In this document: positions 41,020 through 50,574 of the stretch, piece by piece | How the letters are laid out: every line of letters begins with the position of its first letter | How positions within the stretch are numbered: position 1 is the stretch's first letter | Assembly: GCA_017615595.1 (NCBI GenBank) | Contig: JAFZZT010000008.1 | Location: forward strand, 1 to 50,574 | From: Bacteroidales bacterium | GTDB lineage: Bacteria > Bacteroidota > Bacteroidia > Bacteroidales > WCHB1-69 | Direction of reading: 5' to 3' | Length of the DNA: 50,574 nucleotides | Translations under genes and position numbers: made by a program | The notes under the pieces: model-generated | The model's database searches: none | The model's input: the letters and a program-made list of their open reading frames with translations, nothing else | What the model was told of the DNA's origin: nothing

Positions 41020-44000
41020 CTATTTCTTCACAAAGCTCTTCGTCACCACGCCATTGTCGGTCGTGACACGCACATAGTACATGCCATCGGCCAAGCCAGA
41101 GACGTTGATGCGCAAAGGATTCTCGGTAGAGATGATGGTGTTGATCAACTGGCCATAGACGTTGTAAACCTCCACACCCGTGATCAGGATGTTGGCATCG
41201 CTGACCGCCACGGAGATCATCTCGGTGGCCGGGTTCGGGTAGAGGGTGATGTTGTTGAAGAGGTGGCTCTGGATACCCACGTTATGGGTGGTCACCATAA
41301 GGGAGGAGGTCCAGTCGCTGAGCAGGTTTCCACCATCGCAGTTGGCTTGTACCTGAATCTCATAAGCGGTCAGGCCGGTGAGAGAGGTAATGGTGTAGCT
41401 ATTGGTGCTGGCTGTGACTTCCGTCCAATCATTGTTACCCTGGCGATAACGGACATTCCAATTGTACACATCGGAATTGGCATCCCAAGCGATGGAAATG
41501 CTCTCGTTTAACACAGCAGTGGTGTCTAGGCCGGTCGGCACAGGACAGGTCATCTGATCATTCGTGGTGAAGATCACCTCGTCACCGTAATAGGTTTGAC
41601 CACCCACAGAGGCAAAGGCCTGGTAGGTGTAGGAGGTGTTGGGCGTGAGACCCGTCAGCGTGTGGCTCATCGGGGAGGCTGAAACGGTGACAGTCGCATA
41701 GGTTCCACCCACCGTCTGCTTCCAGATAAAGCCCATCACGGCGATAGGTTCTGTGCCCGCTGTGACGGAGCCGTGCAAGGTGGCGGAGGTAGCTGTCACA
41801 CTGGTAGGCTGGTCGGTCACCACAGTCGGGGCTGTCGCGGCCGCAGTGGTAAAGGAGGCCGTCTCCGTATGGGAGAGGTCGCCACTACCACAATCGCTTT
41901 GGAGATAAACGGTATAGTTCGTCTCCGGTGTCAAGCCCGTGAGCGTGTGGTAAGTGCCCGTCACATTAACCGTGGTTCCCGTGCCAGGCGTGAAACCTGC
42001 AGGACCGTACTCCAAGACATAATCTGTAGCCGTACCGCTCCAAGTGATGGTGGCACCACTGCCAGAGATGCTGGTGGCAGCCACATTGCTGGGTGCAGGA
42101 CAGGTGACCACACGCAATTGGATATTATCCACAGCGGCAGGCGGTTGGCTGGAATAGTAGGTGTTTCTCCAATGGAAGTAGAGACGATAGACCTTGTCGC
42201 CATTGCCCATGTCGGCGAACTGGTCGGAGGAGATGATCATCACCTCATGCTGCCAGGTGTTGTGCTGGGAGAGCCAGTGCTCATGCGCATTGGATCCGTA
42301 GTTGCCCGGCTGACCGGCTGCATCGTAGTTCACACCACCCACAGAGGGAGGATTGTTGCCCGCCGTGACGGTCACCACAGCAGGATCAAGCCAATAGACG
42401 CGCAAGAACTCATAGTTGTACAGTCCGCCTTGGGCTTTCCAGTCGAAGGAGAGCTCCAGCTCGGTAGTACCGTTCGGCACTAAGACATCGCGATACGCAT
42501 ATACGCGGGATTCGGTGCCGGTATAGGCATTGGAGGCACCTCCGTCATTGGAGACATACAAGCCGTTGGCACCGCCCACCGTGGTATTCACGTCACTGGA
42601 GGTGTTGGTCGGGGCACCGATATACCACTTGTTGGTCTGAGAGCCATTAAGGATGACCCATTGGGCATTCTCTGACGTATTCTCGAAATCAACCTCCAGC
42701 GGCAACGTGGCCGGCAACGTGGTGGTGTTGAATGCCACCGTGTTAGTCTGGTCATCGCCCGGCACGCCGTTACAGACGGTCACCACATACACCGAATAGT
42801 TGGTGTTGGCGGTAAGACCTGTGAGGGTGTTGCCCGTGGTGGAAGTGGCGTTCATGGAGTTCCATGTATCCGTGGAAGTACCTGTAGGTCCGTAGTAGAT
42901 AATCCATGCGTTATGGCTGGGATCGTCATCAACGAAGCTGACCTCGGCGCTGTTGTCCGTCACATTGCCGACCGTGACTGACGTGTGCGTAGGAGCGGAA
43001 CAGCTGGGGATCAACTCGACCGTGAAATCATCCAAGTTCCAGCCGGCATCGCTGGCTGTTGTTCCGGTGAAGAGGATGGCAATACGACCGGAAGTGGCCT
43101 GCACATTGTTGAAGTCGAACGGACCCATAAAGGCACCGTTACCGCCGCCAGAGCCACCACGCGCGCCAGGCGTGCCAGCATCACCCAACACCTCAAAGGT
43201 GGTGGTGTCGGTTATATCCGTGATCACACCGACAACCGCAGTGGTGGTTACGCCCCAATGAGTAGCCCAGAAGGACATGCGCAGCTCGTGGATGTCGTTG
43301 GTGAATTCAGGAAGCACCAACATATTGTTCGTTCCCTTGAACTCTACGGTGTAAGGTGCGGAATGGGCAGCCTCACCATAGCTCAACATCTTGGGATAAG
43401 TGCTTCCACTGCTGTTCGTATAGGTAACAGGCGTGTCAAAACAGGTCATTGTCGTATTGTTCTCAAAGCTTTCAGTCCATGGACTACCTTGTGCAACGGT
43501 GAACGCGCCGCAAGCTGTGGTGAAGTTGGCCTCACTCCAGAAGCTGTACTCGCCACCACCGCAGTCGGAACGCATACGCACCTTGTAGGCAGTGTTGGGG
43601 TTCAGACCGGTAATCTGCTCAGACATAGAGGTAACAGAGCCGATGCTGGTCCAGACGGTGTCGGAGAGCAGGCGATATTCGAGTTCCCAAGCGGTCTCCT
43701 GATAGCCCGGCACCCAGGTCACGACAGCGCCATCGCTGGTGACTGAGGCAATGCTCACATACGGAGCCACGCAGGTGGTGGTGGTGTCGCACGGAGAACC
43801 GAAGATGACGTTGTTACGGGAAGTGGTGGTGTAACCGTTGGAAGGTGTGGAAGCCGTGCTGTAAGGGCTACCATCCTGATAGACATAGCGGGAAGCGGCA
43901 AACGGAGCCGTGTGCGTGCGCCATGTGTTGCCACTTTGCCAAGAACCAGTCTCGTCAACCACAATCAACGCCAAGTTGTCGGCACCATTGTACTGGAACG

Positions 44001-47000
44001 GCGTGGTGAAGTTGAAGGTATTGAGCCCCGTATGCAAAGCCGGCGTGCCGGAATAGACCAGCTGGGCCGTAGTAGCAGGGATCCATGAAGAATTGGTGTT
44101 CGCGGTTGTATGCATCAGATAGATCTTGATGTTACGATCCACCGCGTGGGCTGCCATATCAAAGGTCACAGACTCCAAAGACTTGGGAGCACCCATTTCT
44201 TCAGCCAGGAAGATCTGTTGCGTATAAGAATAGTTGTAGTAACAATAGGTGGGAAGATAACTGTAAGCGGTAGTGCCATCGCCGATGGTCACATCACCAC
44301 CCACGAGACAGTTGGTACGGAAGGTCTCCATCACCCAGTCGCCCGTAGAGCCATCGTCGCAGTTGGACTTGACACGGACATCATAATAGGTGGAGTGATC
44401 CAAGTTGCCCAACAGGTAGGTGGTGCCAGTGATATTCGGAATGGAAGTCCAAGTGTCCATACCGCCTTCGGAATACTCCAGCGTGTAGGAATCCACCGTG
44501 CCGAAGAAGCCCGGCTCCCAGGTGATGACGGCGGAGGTGCCGGTGATGTCAGAAACAGCCACGTTCTGCACCGGAGAGCAGTCCGGAGCATAATCGATGA
44601 CCACATCATCAATATAGAATCCACAGCTGGAAGCATAGGAAACGCGGAAGGCGATATACTTGCCCGTACCTTGGTATTGGCTAAAGCTGACATACTGCTC
44701 CGCCATCGCGTATGTGTTGAAGGCCGACAGGTCAATGGTGTCGATCGGCACGAAAGTGGAATCCACATCCTTGTTGGTCATGACACCTACCTCCAGCGTG
44801 CCGGAAGAACCCGTTCTGCTGGCCCAGAAGTTGACCATCAACTGGCTCACATCAAAGCTGTCGTCCAAAGCGGGTGCAATGGCGATGTTGTAGCAGTTGG
44901 TGGTATGGTGGAAATCCAGATAGTGGCTGCCGCTGTGCGAATAGGTGGTGCTGCTGGGGATATAGACATAATGGGCAGGATCAGAGGCAAAACGGCTCCA
45001 GCATACGATGTAGTTCTCTTGTGCGCCAGAGTTGTACAAGCCCGTCTCAAAATCTTCCGTATAAGGCAGCTGCAAGATCGGGCCGCAGTCGGTGCGGAAG
45101 GTGGTGTTGACCGGCGTGCTGACAAAGCCCACACCGCAGTTGGCATATACATACACGTCATAATCGGTGTTCGGAATCAGGTTGTAGATGGTATATACCG
45201 TGTCAGTAGCATTCTCCACCGTACCTTGACCCGGAGTAAAACCGGCAATGCCGTATTCCACAATCCAGGCGGTGGCATCGCCATCCTCCGTCCAGTGGAT
45301 AGAAGCCGTCTCAGAGGTGACAGAATCCACTTGCAGGTTGATGGGGTGCTGACATACCGGGATGTAATCCAGCATGACATCATCCACGCGGATGTAGTCG
45401 CTACCGTTACCTTGGGTTACACGGAAGGCGATGTAGTGACCTGTGCCAGTATAGTTAGCCAAGGAATACTCTATCAGCTCCCAGCTACCTGTAGGAATGG
45501 TATCCAGCACCTCGAAGGTGGAAGGATCGCTCTTGTTGGTCATCACACCAAGTTCAAAGACCACGTTGGAGGACTCGGTTCTTCTCAACCAGAAGGAGAG
45601 CTGCAACTCGTTCAAGCCGATGTTCTCGGAGACCTTCGGCATGATGGCAATATTGGTGATGGCGGCACCGTCGCTGAACTTCAGACAGTTCGGTGAAGAG
45701 TGCGCCGCGGAGGTGTTATAGACAAATACTGGCTCGGCAGGATTGGATGCATAACGGTCCCAACAATAGACCCAGGTGTCGTTGCCAGATCCGTAGGTGC
45801 CGCTGTCGAAGTTCTGGGTGTACGGCATCGTGGTGATCTCGTCACACTCGGTGCGGAACGTGATGGTCCCTGACCATTCGCTCATGTCGGTAGCGCTGCA
45901 GAGCGCACGGACACGGACAGTATAGACCGTGTTGGAAGTCAACCCGGAGATGGTATAGTCAGAGCCGCTCACCGTACCTGTGGAGGTCCAGTCGGCATCA
46001 CCTTCAGCCTTGTACTCAATCTCGCAGTTCTGGGTGGCGTTCGGGTTCACCCAGCTGATCTCTGCGGAAGAAGCATCGGAATAAACCAACTGCAAAGTGT
46101 TCGGGGCGATACAGGAGACTACATCGCAAGCGGTCAGACGGATATTATCGACCTGCGTGTGAAGCGTACCCGTAGTCGGCATGTTGGTGATGCTCCAGTG
46201 ATCGTTGGCATCGTGCGTGTACTTGCACTGCGAACGGTTGGTATTGGTGTTCACCGTATAGAACTTGGAATTGCTGTTGTTCACCTCACTGCCAGTGATA
46301 TCGTTGACGACCAGCAGTAGGTTGTCGGAACCGTTATAATAGAAGTTGGTGTCGAAAGCGATATCCACCCAGCGGTCAGTGCCGTTGCGGTTAAATGTCA
46401 CCGGACCGGAATAGACATGTGTGTAGTCGCCCAACGGGGTTGCCCATACATTCTCCACAAAGACGGAATCGGCGGTATGAGCCAGATAGATGTCGAGCGT
46501 ACGGGTGATCTCGGAAGCGTCATTGTACTGGAAGGACATGCCGCTGAAATCAGCCGAGACATTGTTGAAATCGCTCGGAAAATAGATCTGCTCCGTGAAA
46601 GAGTTCAGATAGTGGTTCGACATCGGGAAGTGGTTACCCTCCGTTGTATAGGTGGATGTCGGATAGCTGTTGTTGACCGCCTCGACAGGAGCCACACAAG
46701 GCGTGGTGAAGGAGACGGACACGGGCGTGCCCAGGTCGCCGCCGCCGCAGTCGGGCTGCACGCTCACCGTATAGGAGGTCTGCTCGTTGAGGCCCATCAA
46801 GACATAAGAGGTCTCGGTGCTGGTCTGGGTGGTCACTGTTTGAGTGGTATTGTCCTGAATGGTGATCAGGTAGTTGTAGGTAGTGCCCACCACGTTGGCA
46901 TCCCAGTGCAGGGAGGCATTGGTGCCATAGACATTATCAACTACCAAATGCGTCACAGGAGAGCAGGTCGGAGCCAGATCCACCATGATATCATCCACAT

Positions 47001-48888
47001 AGATGTAGGTATAGGTGGAGCCGCAGTTCATCTTGAGGGCGATATAAGGCTTGGTGTCGCTCACATCGCCGAAATAGACCGTGTACTGCTCATAGGTGTT
47101 CGCCGTGGATGATTGGACAGTCCCAATGGCCGTGAATGTGGAAGCATCGTTAGGATCTGACATCACACCGACAGTGAGGGAGTTGGCCACATTGGAGAAT
47201 CTCGCCCAGAAGGAGATCATCAAAGAGCTCATCGGATAGGTGTTGACATCAAAAATCTTGGGCAGCACCATGTAATAATCATTGGAAGTGCTGGCCAGAT
47301 AGGTGTACAGGCATTTGGAGCCGCCGTGCGCATAGCTGGTGGAGCTATATACATACGGATAGCTGGTGCTGGAAATCTTGGTATAGCACTCGGGCACCTG
47401 GCTGGAGGAATAAGCCTCGAAATCATCGGTGTAAGGCAATGTGACGATGGCACATTTGGAGAGGTAAATCTTCACCTGGCCCAGCGTTCCGTTGGGGTTG
47501 ACGGCGATAACCTGCTCGCCCGGTCCGAAGATGTCGCCATAGACGAGTTCATCGTTCAAGGTGACCATCTCCACCCGATAGCCGGCTTCGGGCGTCACGG
47601 TGAGGTAGATATTGTCTGAGCCCAAGCAGGTCACATAGGAGGTGTCGGGCGTCACAGTGCCATGCACCAGTCCGTCGCTGCCGGCCATCACCACAGCGGA
47701 GATGAGTGCTTGCGGATACACGGTGACCGCGACATTGTTGGTGTAGGAGCTGCCGTTCAAGGTGCCCGTCATGGTATAGGTAGTGGTGGCGGTAGGCGAC
47801 ACGGTGATGACGTCCGTGGTGGCACCAGTGCTCCACAGGTAGCTGTCGTAGCCAAAGGCTGTCAGGGTGATCGTCTCGCCCATGCAGATCTCAAAAGCTT
47901 CGGGATAGACACCCGGCATATAGGACATGATAGGATAGCCGCTGTTGACGCCGTTGTCCTTTTTGAAGGCAGCGCCCAGGTTGGCGACCATCTGCGTGCT
48001 TTGCATCTCGGTCTGCGTGACAGCAGTGCCGTGCGAAGAAGCGGAGGATTGGGAGATAGAACCGTTGATCTCGGTGTAGGAATAGCAGTTGGTACGGTTT
48101 CCGCTGTGGGCAGTCACGCCACCGTAATTGGAACCGTAGGGAGTCAGCGTGCCGGCAAAATAGAAGTTGGTGATGTTTGCACGCTCCGCGTTGCCGCTCG
48201 CACCGGCGGGATAGTAGCCCGTGATCGTGCCGGTGACACCGCAGTTCTCGATGTAGGTATTGCCGCTGTTCGGATAGGTGGCGCCGAAGATACCTCCGAT
48301 ATTGTTGCTGCTGCTGCTGTTTTCACCCACGATGCGGGCGTTCACCACCAGACAGTAGCGCACATAGACGGATGAGCTTCCCCTGGGAAAACCAGCGATA
48401 CAACCCATCATACCCCGTGATTTCAGCACAGGGTTGAAAAGCACCAGTGAGTCGATCGTACATGGGTTCTCCAACGCACAGAAAAGGCCGGCGTGGAAAG
48501 TGCTCCCCTTGTCACAATAGAGGTTGTAGATGGCATGGCCGTGGCCGTTGAAGTTACCCTTGAAGGCGTTGCCGGTACTCGGCGACTCCCCCGAAGTAGG
48601 AGAACCACCACCAATGGGCACCCAGTTGTTGGTGGAGTCACCCGTGTTGTTAAGCCAAAGGTCTGCCGTCAAGTTCAGCGTCTTGCCGTTGAACGAGGTG
48701 GTGCCGTTGTTCACCAGCTGGGCCACACCCGCCAACTGCTCCGGCGTGGAGATGTCAAAGGAGGTCTGGGAGGCATCATACCAAGTGATGTCGGCAGTAC
48801 CGTCCCATACAGTCTGCGCCTGCAGTGTGGTCTGGAAACCAAACAGGATGACAAGACTCATCACTGCAAGAATGTAAAATCGTTTCAT
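41020..48888 (-). CDS. Giant T9SS type A surface protein (2622 residues), GLUG-like, fibronectin III and jelly-roll modules
   Basis: The largest gene here. The signal peptide is MKRFYILAVMSLVILFGFQTTLQAQ. The N-terminus (about 28-330) is a GLUG-like beta-helix nearly identical in plan to that of the 1348-residue protein (VWDGTADITWYDASQTSFDIS, EQLAGVAQLV, GHGHAIYNLYCDK). A bacterial Ig-like strand pair follows (TLTAFGYDSYLWSTGATTDV). The remainder alternates fibronectin III-like units with five jelly-roll units (opening LPYTDDFEAY, MPYTQNFDSG, LPYTEDFETG, SPWTESFENN, LPLEVDFENT) and two modules opening with Tyr-rich TQQ/TEQ-type motifs (YLPTYCYYNYSYTQQIF). The T9SS type A tail is ITLYPNPATEMISV, VEVYNVYGQLINT and FVKK. 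Probably an adhesin or glycan-binding surface protein. The divergent AraC gene lies across a 182-bp spacer in which I find no perfect TAnnTTTG box. Confidence 0.9.
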   Translation of the reverse strand: MKRFYILAVMSLVILFGFQTTLQAQTVWDGTADITWYDASQTSFDISTPEQLAGVAQLVNNGTTSFNGKTLNLTADLWLNNTGDSTNNWVPIGGGSPTSGESPSTGNAFKGNFNGHGHAIYNLYCDKGSTFHAGLFCALENPCTIDSLVLFNPVLKSRGMMGCIAGFPRGSSSVYVRYCLVVNARIVGENSSSSNNIGGIFGATYPNSGNTYIENCGVTGTITGYYPAGASGNAERANITNFYFAGTLTPYGSNYGGVTAHSGNRTNCYSYTEINGSISQSSASSHGTAVTQTEMQSTQMVANLGAAFKKDNGVNSGYPIMSYMPGVYPEAFEICMGETITLTAFGYDSYLWSTGATTDVITVSPTATTTYTMTGTLNGSSYTNNVAVTVYPQALISAVVMAGSDGLVHGTVTPDTSYVTCLGSDNIYLTVTPEAGYRVEMVTLNDELVYGDIFGPGEQVIAVNPNGTLGQVKIYLSKCAIVTLPYTDDFEAYSSSQVPECYTKISSTSYPYVYSSTSYAHGGSKCLYTYLASTSNDYYMVLPKIFDVNTYPMSSLMISFWARFSNVANSLTVGVMSDPNDASTFTAIGTVQSSTANTYEQYTVYFGDVSDTKPYIALKMNCGSTYTYIYVDDIMVDLAPTCSPVTHLVVDNVYGTNASLHWDANVVGTTYNYLITIQDNTTQTVTTQTSTETSYVLMGLNEQTSYTVSVQPDCGGGDLGTPVSVSFTTPCVAPVEAVNNSYPTSTYTTEGNHFPMSNHYLNSFTEQIYFPSDFNNVSADFSGMSFQYNDASEITRTLDIYLAHTADSVFVENVWATPLGDYTHVYSGPVTFNRNGTDRWVDIAFDTNFYYNGSDNLLLVVNDITGSEVNNSNSKFYTVNTNTNRSQCKYTHDANDHWSITNMPTTGTLHTQVDNIRLTACDVVSCIAPNTLQLVYSDASSAEISWVNPNATQNCEIEYKAEGDADWTSTGTVSGSDYTISGLTSNTVYTVRVRALCSATDMSEWSGTITFRTECDEITTMPYTQNFDSGTYGSGNDTWVYCWDRYASNPAEPVFVYNTSAAHSSPNCLKFSDGAAITNIAIMPKVSENIGLNELQLSFWLRRTESSNVVFELGVMTNKSDPSTFEVLDTIPTGSWELIEYSLANYTGTGHYIAFRVTQGNGSDYIRVDDVMLDYIPVCQHPINLQVDSVTSETASIHWTEDGDATAWIVEYGIAGFTPGQGTVENATDTVYTIYNLIPNTDYDVYVYANCGVGFVSTPVNTTFRTDCGPILQLPYTEDFETGLYNSGAQENYIVCWSRFASDPAHYVYIPSSTTYSHSGSHYLDFHHTTNCYNIAIAPALDDSFDVSQLMVNFWASRTGSSGTLEVGVMTNKDVDSTFVPIDTIDLSAFNTYAMAEQYVSFSQYQGTGKYIAFRVSYASSCGFYIDDVVIDYAPDCSPVQNVAVSDITGTSAVITWEPGFFGTVDSYTLEYSEGGMDTWTSIPNITGTTYLLGNLDHSTYYDVRVKSNCDDGSTGDWVMETFRTNCLVGGDVTIGDGTTAYSYLPTYCYYNYSYTQQIFLAEEMGAPKSLESVTFDMAAHAVDRNIKIYLMHTTANTNSSWIPATTAQLVYSGTPALHTGLNTFNFTTPFQYNGADNLALIVVDETGSWQSGNTWRTHTAPFAASRYVYQDGSPYSTASTPSNGYTTTSRNNVIFGSPCDTTTTCVAPYVSIASVTSDGAVVTWVPGYQETAWELEYRLLSDTVWTSIGSVTSMSEQITGLNPNTAYKVRMRSDCGGGEYSFWSEANFTTACGAFTVAQGSPWTESFENNTTMTCFDTPVTYTNSSGSTYPKMLSYGEAAHSAPYTVEFKGTNNMLVLPEFTNDIHELRMSFWATHWGVTTTAVVGVITDITDTTTFEVLGDAGTPGARGGSGGGNGAFMGPFDFNNVQATSGRIAILFTGTTASDAGWNLDDFTVELIPSCSAPTHTSVTVGNVTDNSAEVSFVDDDPSHNAWIIYYGPTGTSTDTWNSMNATSTTGNTLTGLTANTNYSVYVVTVCNGVPGDDQTNTVAFNTTTLPATLPLEVDFENTSENAQWVILNGSQTNKWYIGAPTNTSSDVNTTVGGANGLYVSNDGGASNAYTGTESRVYAYRDVLVPNGTTELELSFDWKAQGGLYNYEFLRVYWLDPAVVTVTAGNNPPSVGGVNYDAAGQPGNYGSNAHEHWLSQHNTWQHEVMIISSDQFADMGNGDKVYRLYFHWRNTYYSSQPPAAVDNIQLRVVTCPAPSNVAATSISGSGATITWSGTATDYVLEYGPAGFTPGTGTTVNVTGTYHTLTGLTPETNYTVYLQSDCGSGDLSHTETASFTTAAATAPTVVTDQPTSVTATSATLHGSVTAGTEPIAVMGFIWKQTVGGTYATVTVSASPMSHTLTGLTPNTSYTYQAFASVGGQTYYGDEVIFTTNDQMTCPVPTGLDTTAVLNESISIAWDANSDVYNWNVRYRQGNNDWTEVTASTNSYTITSLTGLTAYEIQVQANCDGGNLLSDWTSSLMVTTHNVGIQSHLFNNITLYPNPATEMISVAVSDANILITGVEVYNVYGQLINTIISTENPLRINVSGLADGMYYVRVTTDNGVVTKSFVKK

Positions 48889-49070
48889 AAGCTTGTTAAT
48901 TTATTAAATGAATTTAGAATAAAAATTTCGACAATAACAAAGCGATGCGAGTATAAAAAAACAACGTTTCATCAACTATCCTTATCTTTCCATAAAGTTC
49001 GCAAATAAACAATATTTATCACACAATCCCGTTATCCAATGGATTGCAAATATGTTCCAAAACAACGATT

Positions 49071-49961
49071 ATGGCAAAAAAAATCAAAGAACTCACCCTC
49101 AAGAATATGGGCCAGATGGCTGGAAAAGAGCATGGCGAATACTTGGACAACCAGCTGCTGATGGTCATGAGTGCCATGCAATTCGGCAAGAGCTTCATGA
49201 GGAGCCGCCAGCCTTACAGATTAGAAGACGGAAGAGTGTTGCGAATCATTTCAGGCACCTCCCAATTCATCATCAACATGAAACCTTACTATCTTTCCAC
49301 AGGAATGATGGTGGTCATGCCGGCCGGGTCTGTCATGGAACTAGTGGAAAAAGATGACGACTTTGATTTTCAGATTTTTTCCTTCCGCGAGCTGCCGGAC
49401 GACATCACTTTCAAGGAGGATACCGTGATTCACCTGTCTGACGACGACTGGATGCTTATGGGCGAATACTATCAACTGCTGAAACATACCGTCAGCCGTC
49501 AACCGCTATCCATGAAATCTGTCAGAGCTATCCAGACAGCCTTGATGTCAGAGCTTCAAAGTCTCAAAAAGAAGGAAACCAATGAGACATCTCGCAAAGC
49601 CTCAGGTCGAAAGGAGGTGATTTTCCACCATTTCGTAACGTTGGTCAACCAGCATGCAGACAAAGAACACAACATCGCCTTTTACGCCAACAAGCTGTGT
49701 CTGACACCCAACCATCTGGGCAGTACCATCCGCAAAGCCAGCGGGATGACGGTGCAGGATTGGATTCACCGCCGCCTTATCCAACAGTCCAAGCTGCTCT
49801 TGATGTACAGCGACCTGCCTATCAGTGAAATAGCCGAGCAGCTGAGTTTCTCCACTCCATCCGCTTTCTGCAAGTTCTTCAAGAAGGAGACCCAGATGAC
49901 CCCTGGAGAGTATCGGGAAGGCACGGACGCGCAACAGCCCGGGGTAGTTGTTGGGCAATGA
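49071..49961 (+). CDS. AraC-family transcriptional regulator
   Basis: A 296-residue cytosolic regulator. The start at 49071 is an ATG (MAKKIKELTLKNMGQM); a TTG 27 bases earlier keeps the frame open but is not needed. The N-terminal sensing part (about 1-130) includes a cupin-like stretch (SGTSQFIINMKPYYLSTGMMVVMPAG). The C-terminal AraC DNA-binding domain, at about 182-283, has two helix-turn-helix units: IAFYANKLCLTPNHLGSTIRKASGMTVQDWIHRRLI and ISEIAEQLSFSTPSAFCKFFKKETQMTPGEYRE. The latter is the family signature. It is transcribed away from the 2622-residue giant gene and could regulate it (inference). The effector is unknown. Confidence 0.93.
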   Translation: MAKKIKELTLKNMGQMAGKEHGEYLDNQLLMVMSAMQFGKSFMRSRQPYRLEDGRVLRIISGTSQFIINMKPYYLSTGMMVVMPAGSVMELVEKDDDFDFQIFSFRELPDDITFKEDTVIHLSDDDWMLMGEYYQLLKHTVSRQPLSMKSVRAIQTALMSELQSLKKKETNETSRKASGRKEVIFHHFVTLVNQHADKEHNIAFYANKLCLTPNHLGSTIRKASGMTVQDWIHRRLIQQSKLLLMYSDLPISEIAEQLSFSTPSAFCKFFKKETQMTPGEYREGTDAQQPGVVVGQ

Positions 49962-50225
49962 GGGGGTTGGTGTTTACCGTTTACCGAGGAGGCGATGAGG
50001 AGAGGAGAAAGGAGGAGAAGGGAGGAGAAGGGAGGAGATTGGGTGATGGCGCAACCGCAAACCGCAAACTTCTAATTAGCAACCATTTACTAACTTTATG
50101 ATTATGCGATTGCACGATCAACTCCTAACTCCTAACTTCTAACTCCAAACTTCTAACTCCAAACTTCTAACTTCAAACTTCAAACTCCAAACTCCTAACT
50201 GACAACTGACAACTGACAACTGATC
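49962..50225. repeat. Word-like repeat spacer
   Basis: This 320-bp spacer has no gene. It contains GTTTACCGTTTACCGAGGAGG (49972-49992), purine-rich GGAGGAGAAGGGAGGAGAAG, GATTATGCGATTGCACG (50099-50115), many copies of AACTCCTAACTTCTAACTCCAAACTTC (50120-50195) and CTGACAACTGACAACTGACAACTG (50198-50221). It is the densest example of the word family in the window. Confidence 0.8.
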
Positions 50226-50228
50226 ACT

Positions 50229-50265
50229 AAAAAAGGGATACCTCTCGGCATCCCTTTCTTTTTGC
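50229..50265. terminator. Hairpin terminator downstream of the FISUMP gene
   Basis: AAAGGGAT (50232-50239) pairs with ATCCCTTT (50250-50257), and inner CC/GG pairs flank a mismatch. An A6 run on the left gives T6 on the minus strand, so it terminates the minus-strand gene ending at 50282. CTTTTT to the right could make it bidirectional. Confidence 0.8.
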
Positions 50266-50281
50266 ATTTTGGACTTCTACC

Positions 50282-50574
50282 CTACTCTTTCTCCTTGATA
50301 CATCTGATGCTGTATCCGTTCGGGTTCTGGGAGTAGGTCTCGGTCACGCGGAGACAGTTCATGGTCAGCTCGACCTCCACCGGCTTCAAGACGCCGCCGG
50401 TGTTGGTGGTTGCCCAGTAGTAGTCCATGATCGTCATCTCTTCGTAACGATCCACGGCGCCGTTGTACTTGCCGCCCGGCAGGCCCGTGAAGCCTGTCGT
50501 GTTCGTGCCGGCTCCGTCAACCCAGAGGATCGGGGCGCGCAATGCGTCAGGACCGTAGGCGTTCAAAGACTCGT
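50282..50574 (-). CDS. FISUMP-domain protein, C-terminal part (truncated by window end)
   Basis: The frame is open to the window edge, so the gene's start lies outside; about 97 C-terminal residues are visible. GTNTTGFTGLPGGKYNG, then DYYWATTN, and the closing NGYSIRCIKEKE match the end of the Fibrobacter succinogenes major paralogous domain (FISUMP). That domain is common in secreted and lipoproteins of gut Bacteroidota and Fibrobacteres and has no known activity. The segment before it (ESLNAYGPDALRAPILWVDG) also fits the domain. Hairpin terminator at 50229-50265. Confidence 0.82.
   Translation of the reverse strand, partial: ESLNAYGPDALRAPILWVDGAGTNTTGFTGLPGGKYNGAVDRYEEMTIMDYYWATTNTGGVLKPVEVELTMNCLRVTETYSQNPNGYSIRCIKEKE

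Overview
The window looks like a chromosomal segment of an uncultured or anaerobic member of the Bacteroidales. The evidence is: secreted proteins with type IX secretion system (T9SS) C-terminal sorting domains, several TAnnTTTG -7 promoter boxes of the Bacteroides type without obvious Shine-Dalgarno sites, a FeoA-FeoB fusion, a sodium-pumping acyl-CoA (methylmalonyl-CoA type) decarboxylase operon, and Bacteroidota-typical families (DUF1599, DUF4298, a DoxX protein of the BT_3928 type, choice-of-anchor L, FISUMP). I cannot name genus or species. No rRNA, tRNA, IS element, CRISPR array or T9SS machinery gene was recognised.

Layout. 1-2400 (+): the 3' end of an unknown gene, repeat-rich spacer, a secreted C1B aminopeptidase and a DUF2147 protein. 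2290-6100 (-): a metal operon, FeoAB -> CDF zinc-type transporter -> FeoB-associated Cys-rich membrane protein. 6261-13684 (-): a tightly spaced run, gltX -> a T9SS type B surface protein -> tex -> DUF4298 -> a secreted protein of unknown function. 13837-19851 (+): a gingipain-like C25 peptidase with a T9SS tail, followed 2 bp later by DUF1599, a DoxX/thioredoxin-like membrane protein and prmC. 19855-20676 (-): a Sel1-repeat/TonB-C protein. 20992-25249 (+): mmdA - oadG (with a lamin-tail domain) - biotin carrier - mmdB, with a strong promoter and a clear terminator. 25406-27154 (+): a T9SS type A protein. 27256-28983 (-): a secreted protein of unknown function.

29447-48888 (-) is the striking region: three consecutive giant T9SS type A proteins of 2283, 1348 and 2622 residues. 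They are mosaics of fibronectin III-like and jelly-roll (choice-of-anchor J/MAM-like) modules, two of them with a GLUG-like beta-helix at the N-terminus. The three share near-identical C-terminal tails, and two share almost the same 3' terminator cassette. An AraC-type regulator is divergent from the largest one. The window ends in the 3' part of a FISUMP-domain gene.

How the parts work together (inference): the decarboxylase operon points to succinate/propionate-type fermentation with sodium export. The peptidases and giant surface proteins point to a protein-degrading, adhesive lifestyle served by a T9SS encoded elsewhere. The spacers carry an unusual vocabulary of short repeated words (for example GTTTACCGTTTAC, TAATCGCATAATCG, AACTGACAACTGAC, AACTTCTAACTCC). 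They also hold a duplicated 65-bp block, an 8-bp microsatellite next to a promoter, and a C9 tract near a promoter. Two 30-bp palindromes with covarying arms occur: one between mmdA and oadG, the other inside the coding sequence of a T9SS sorting domain.
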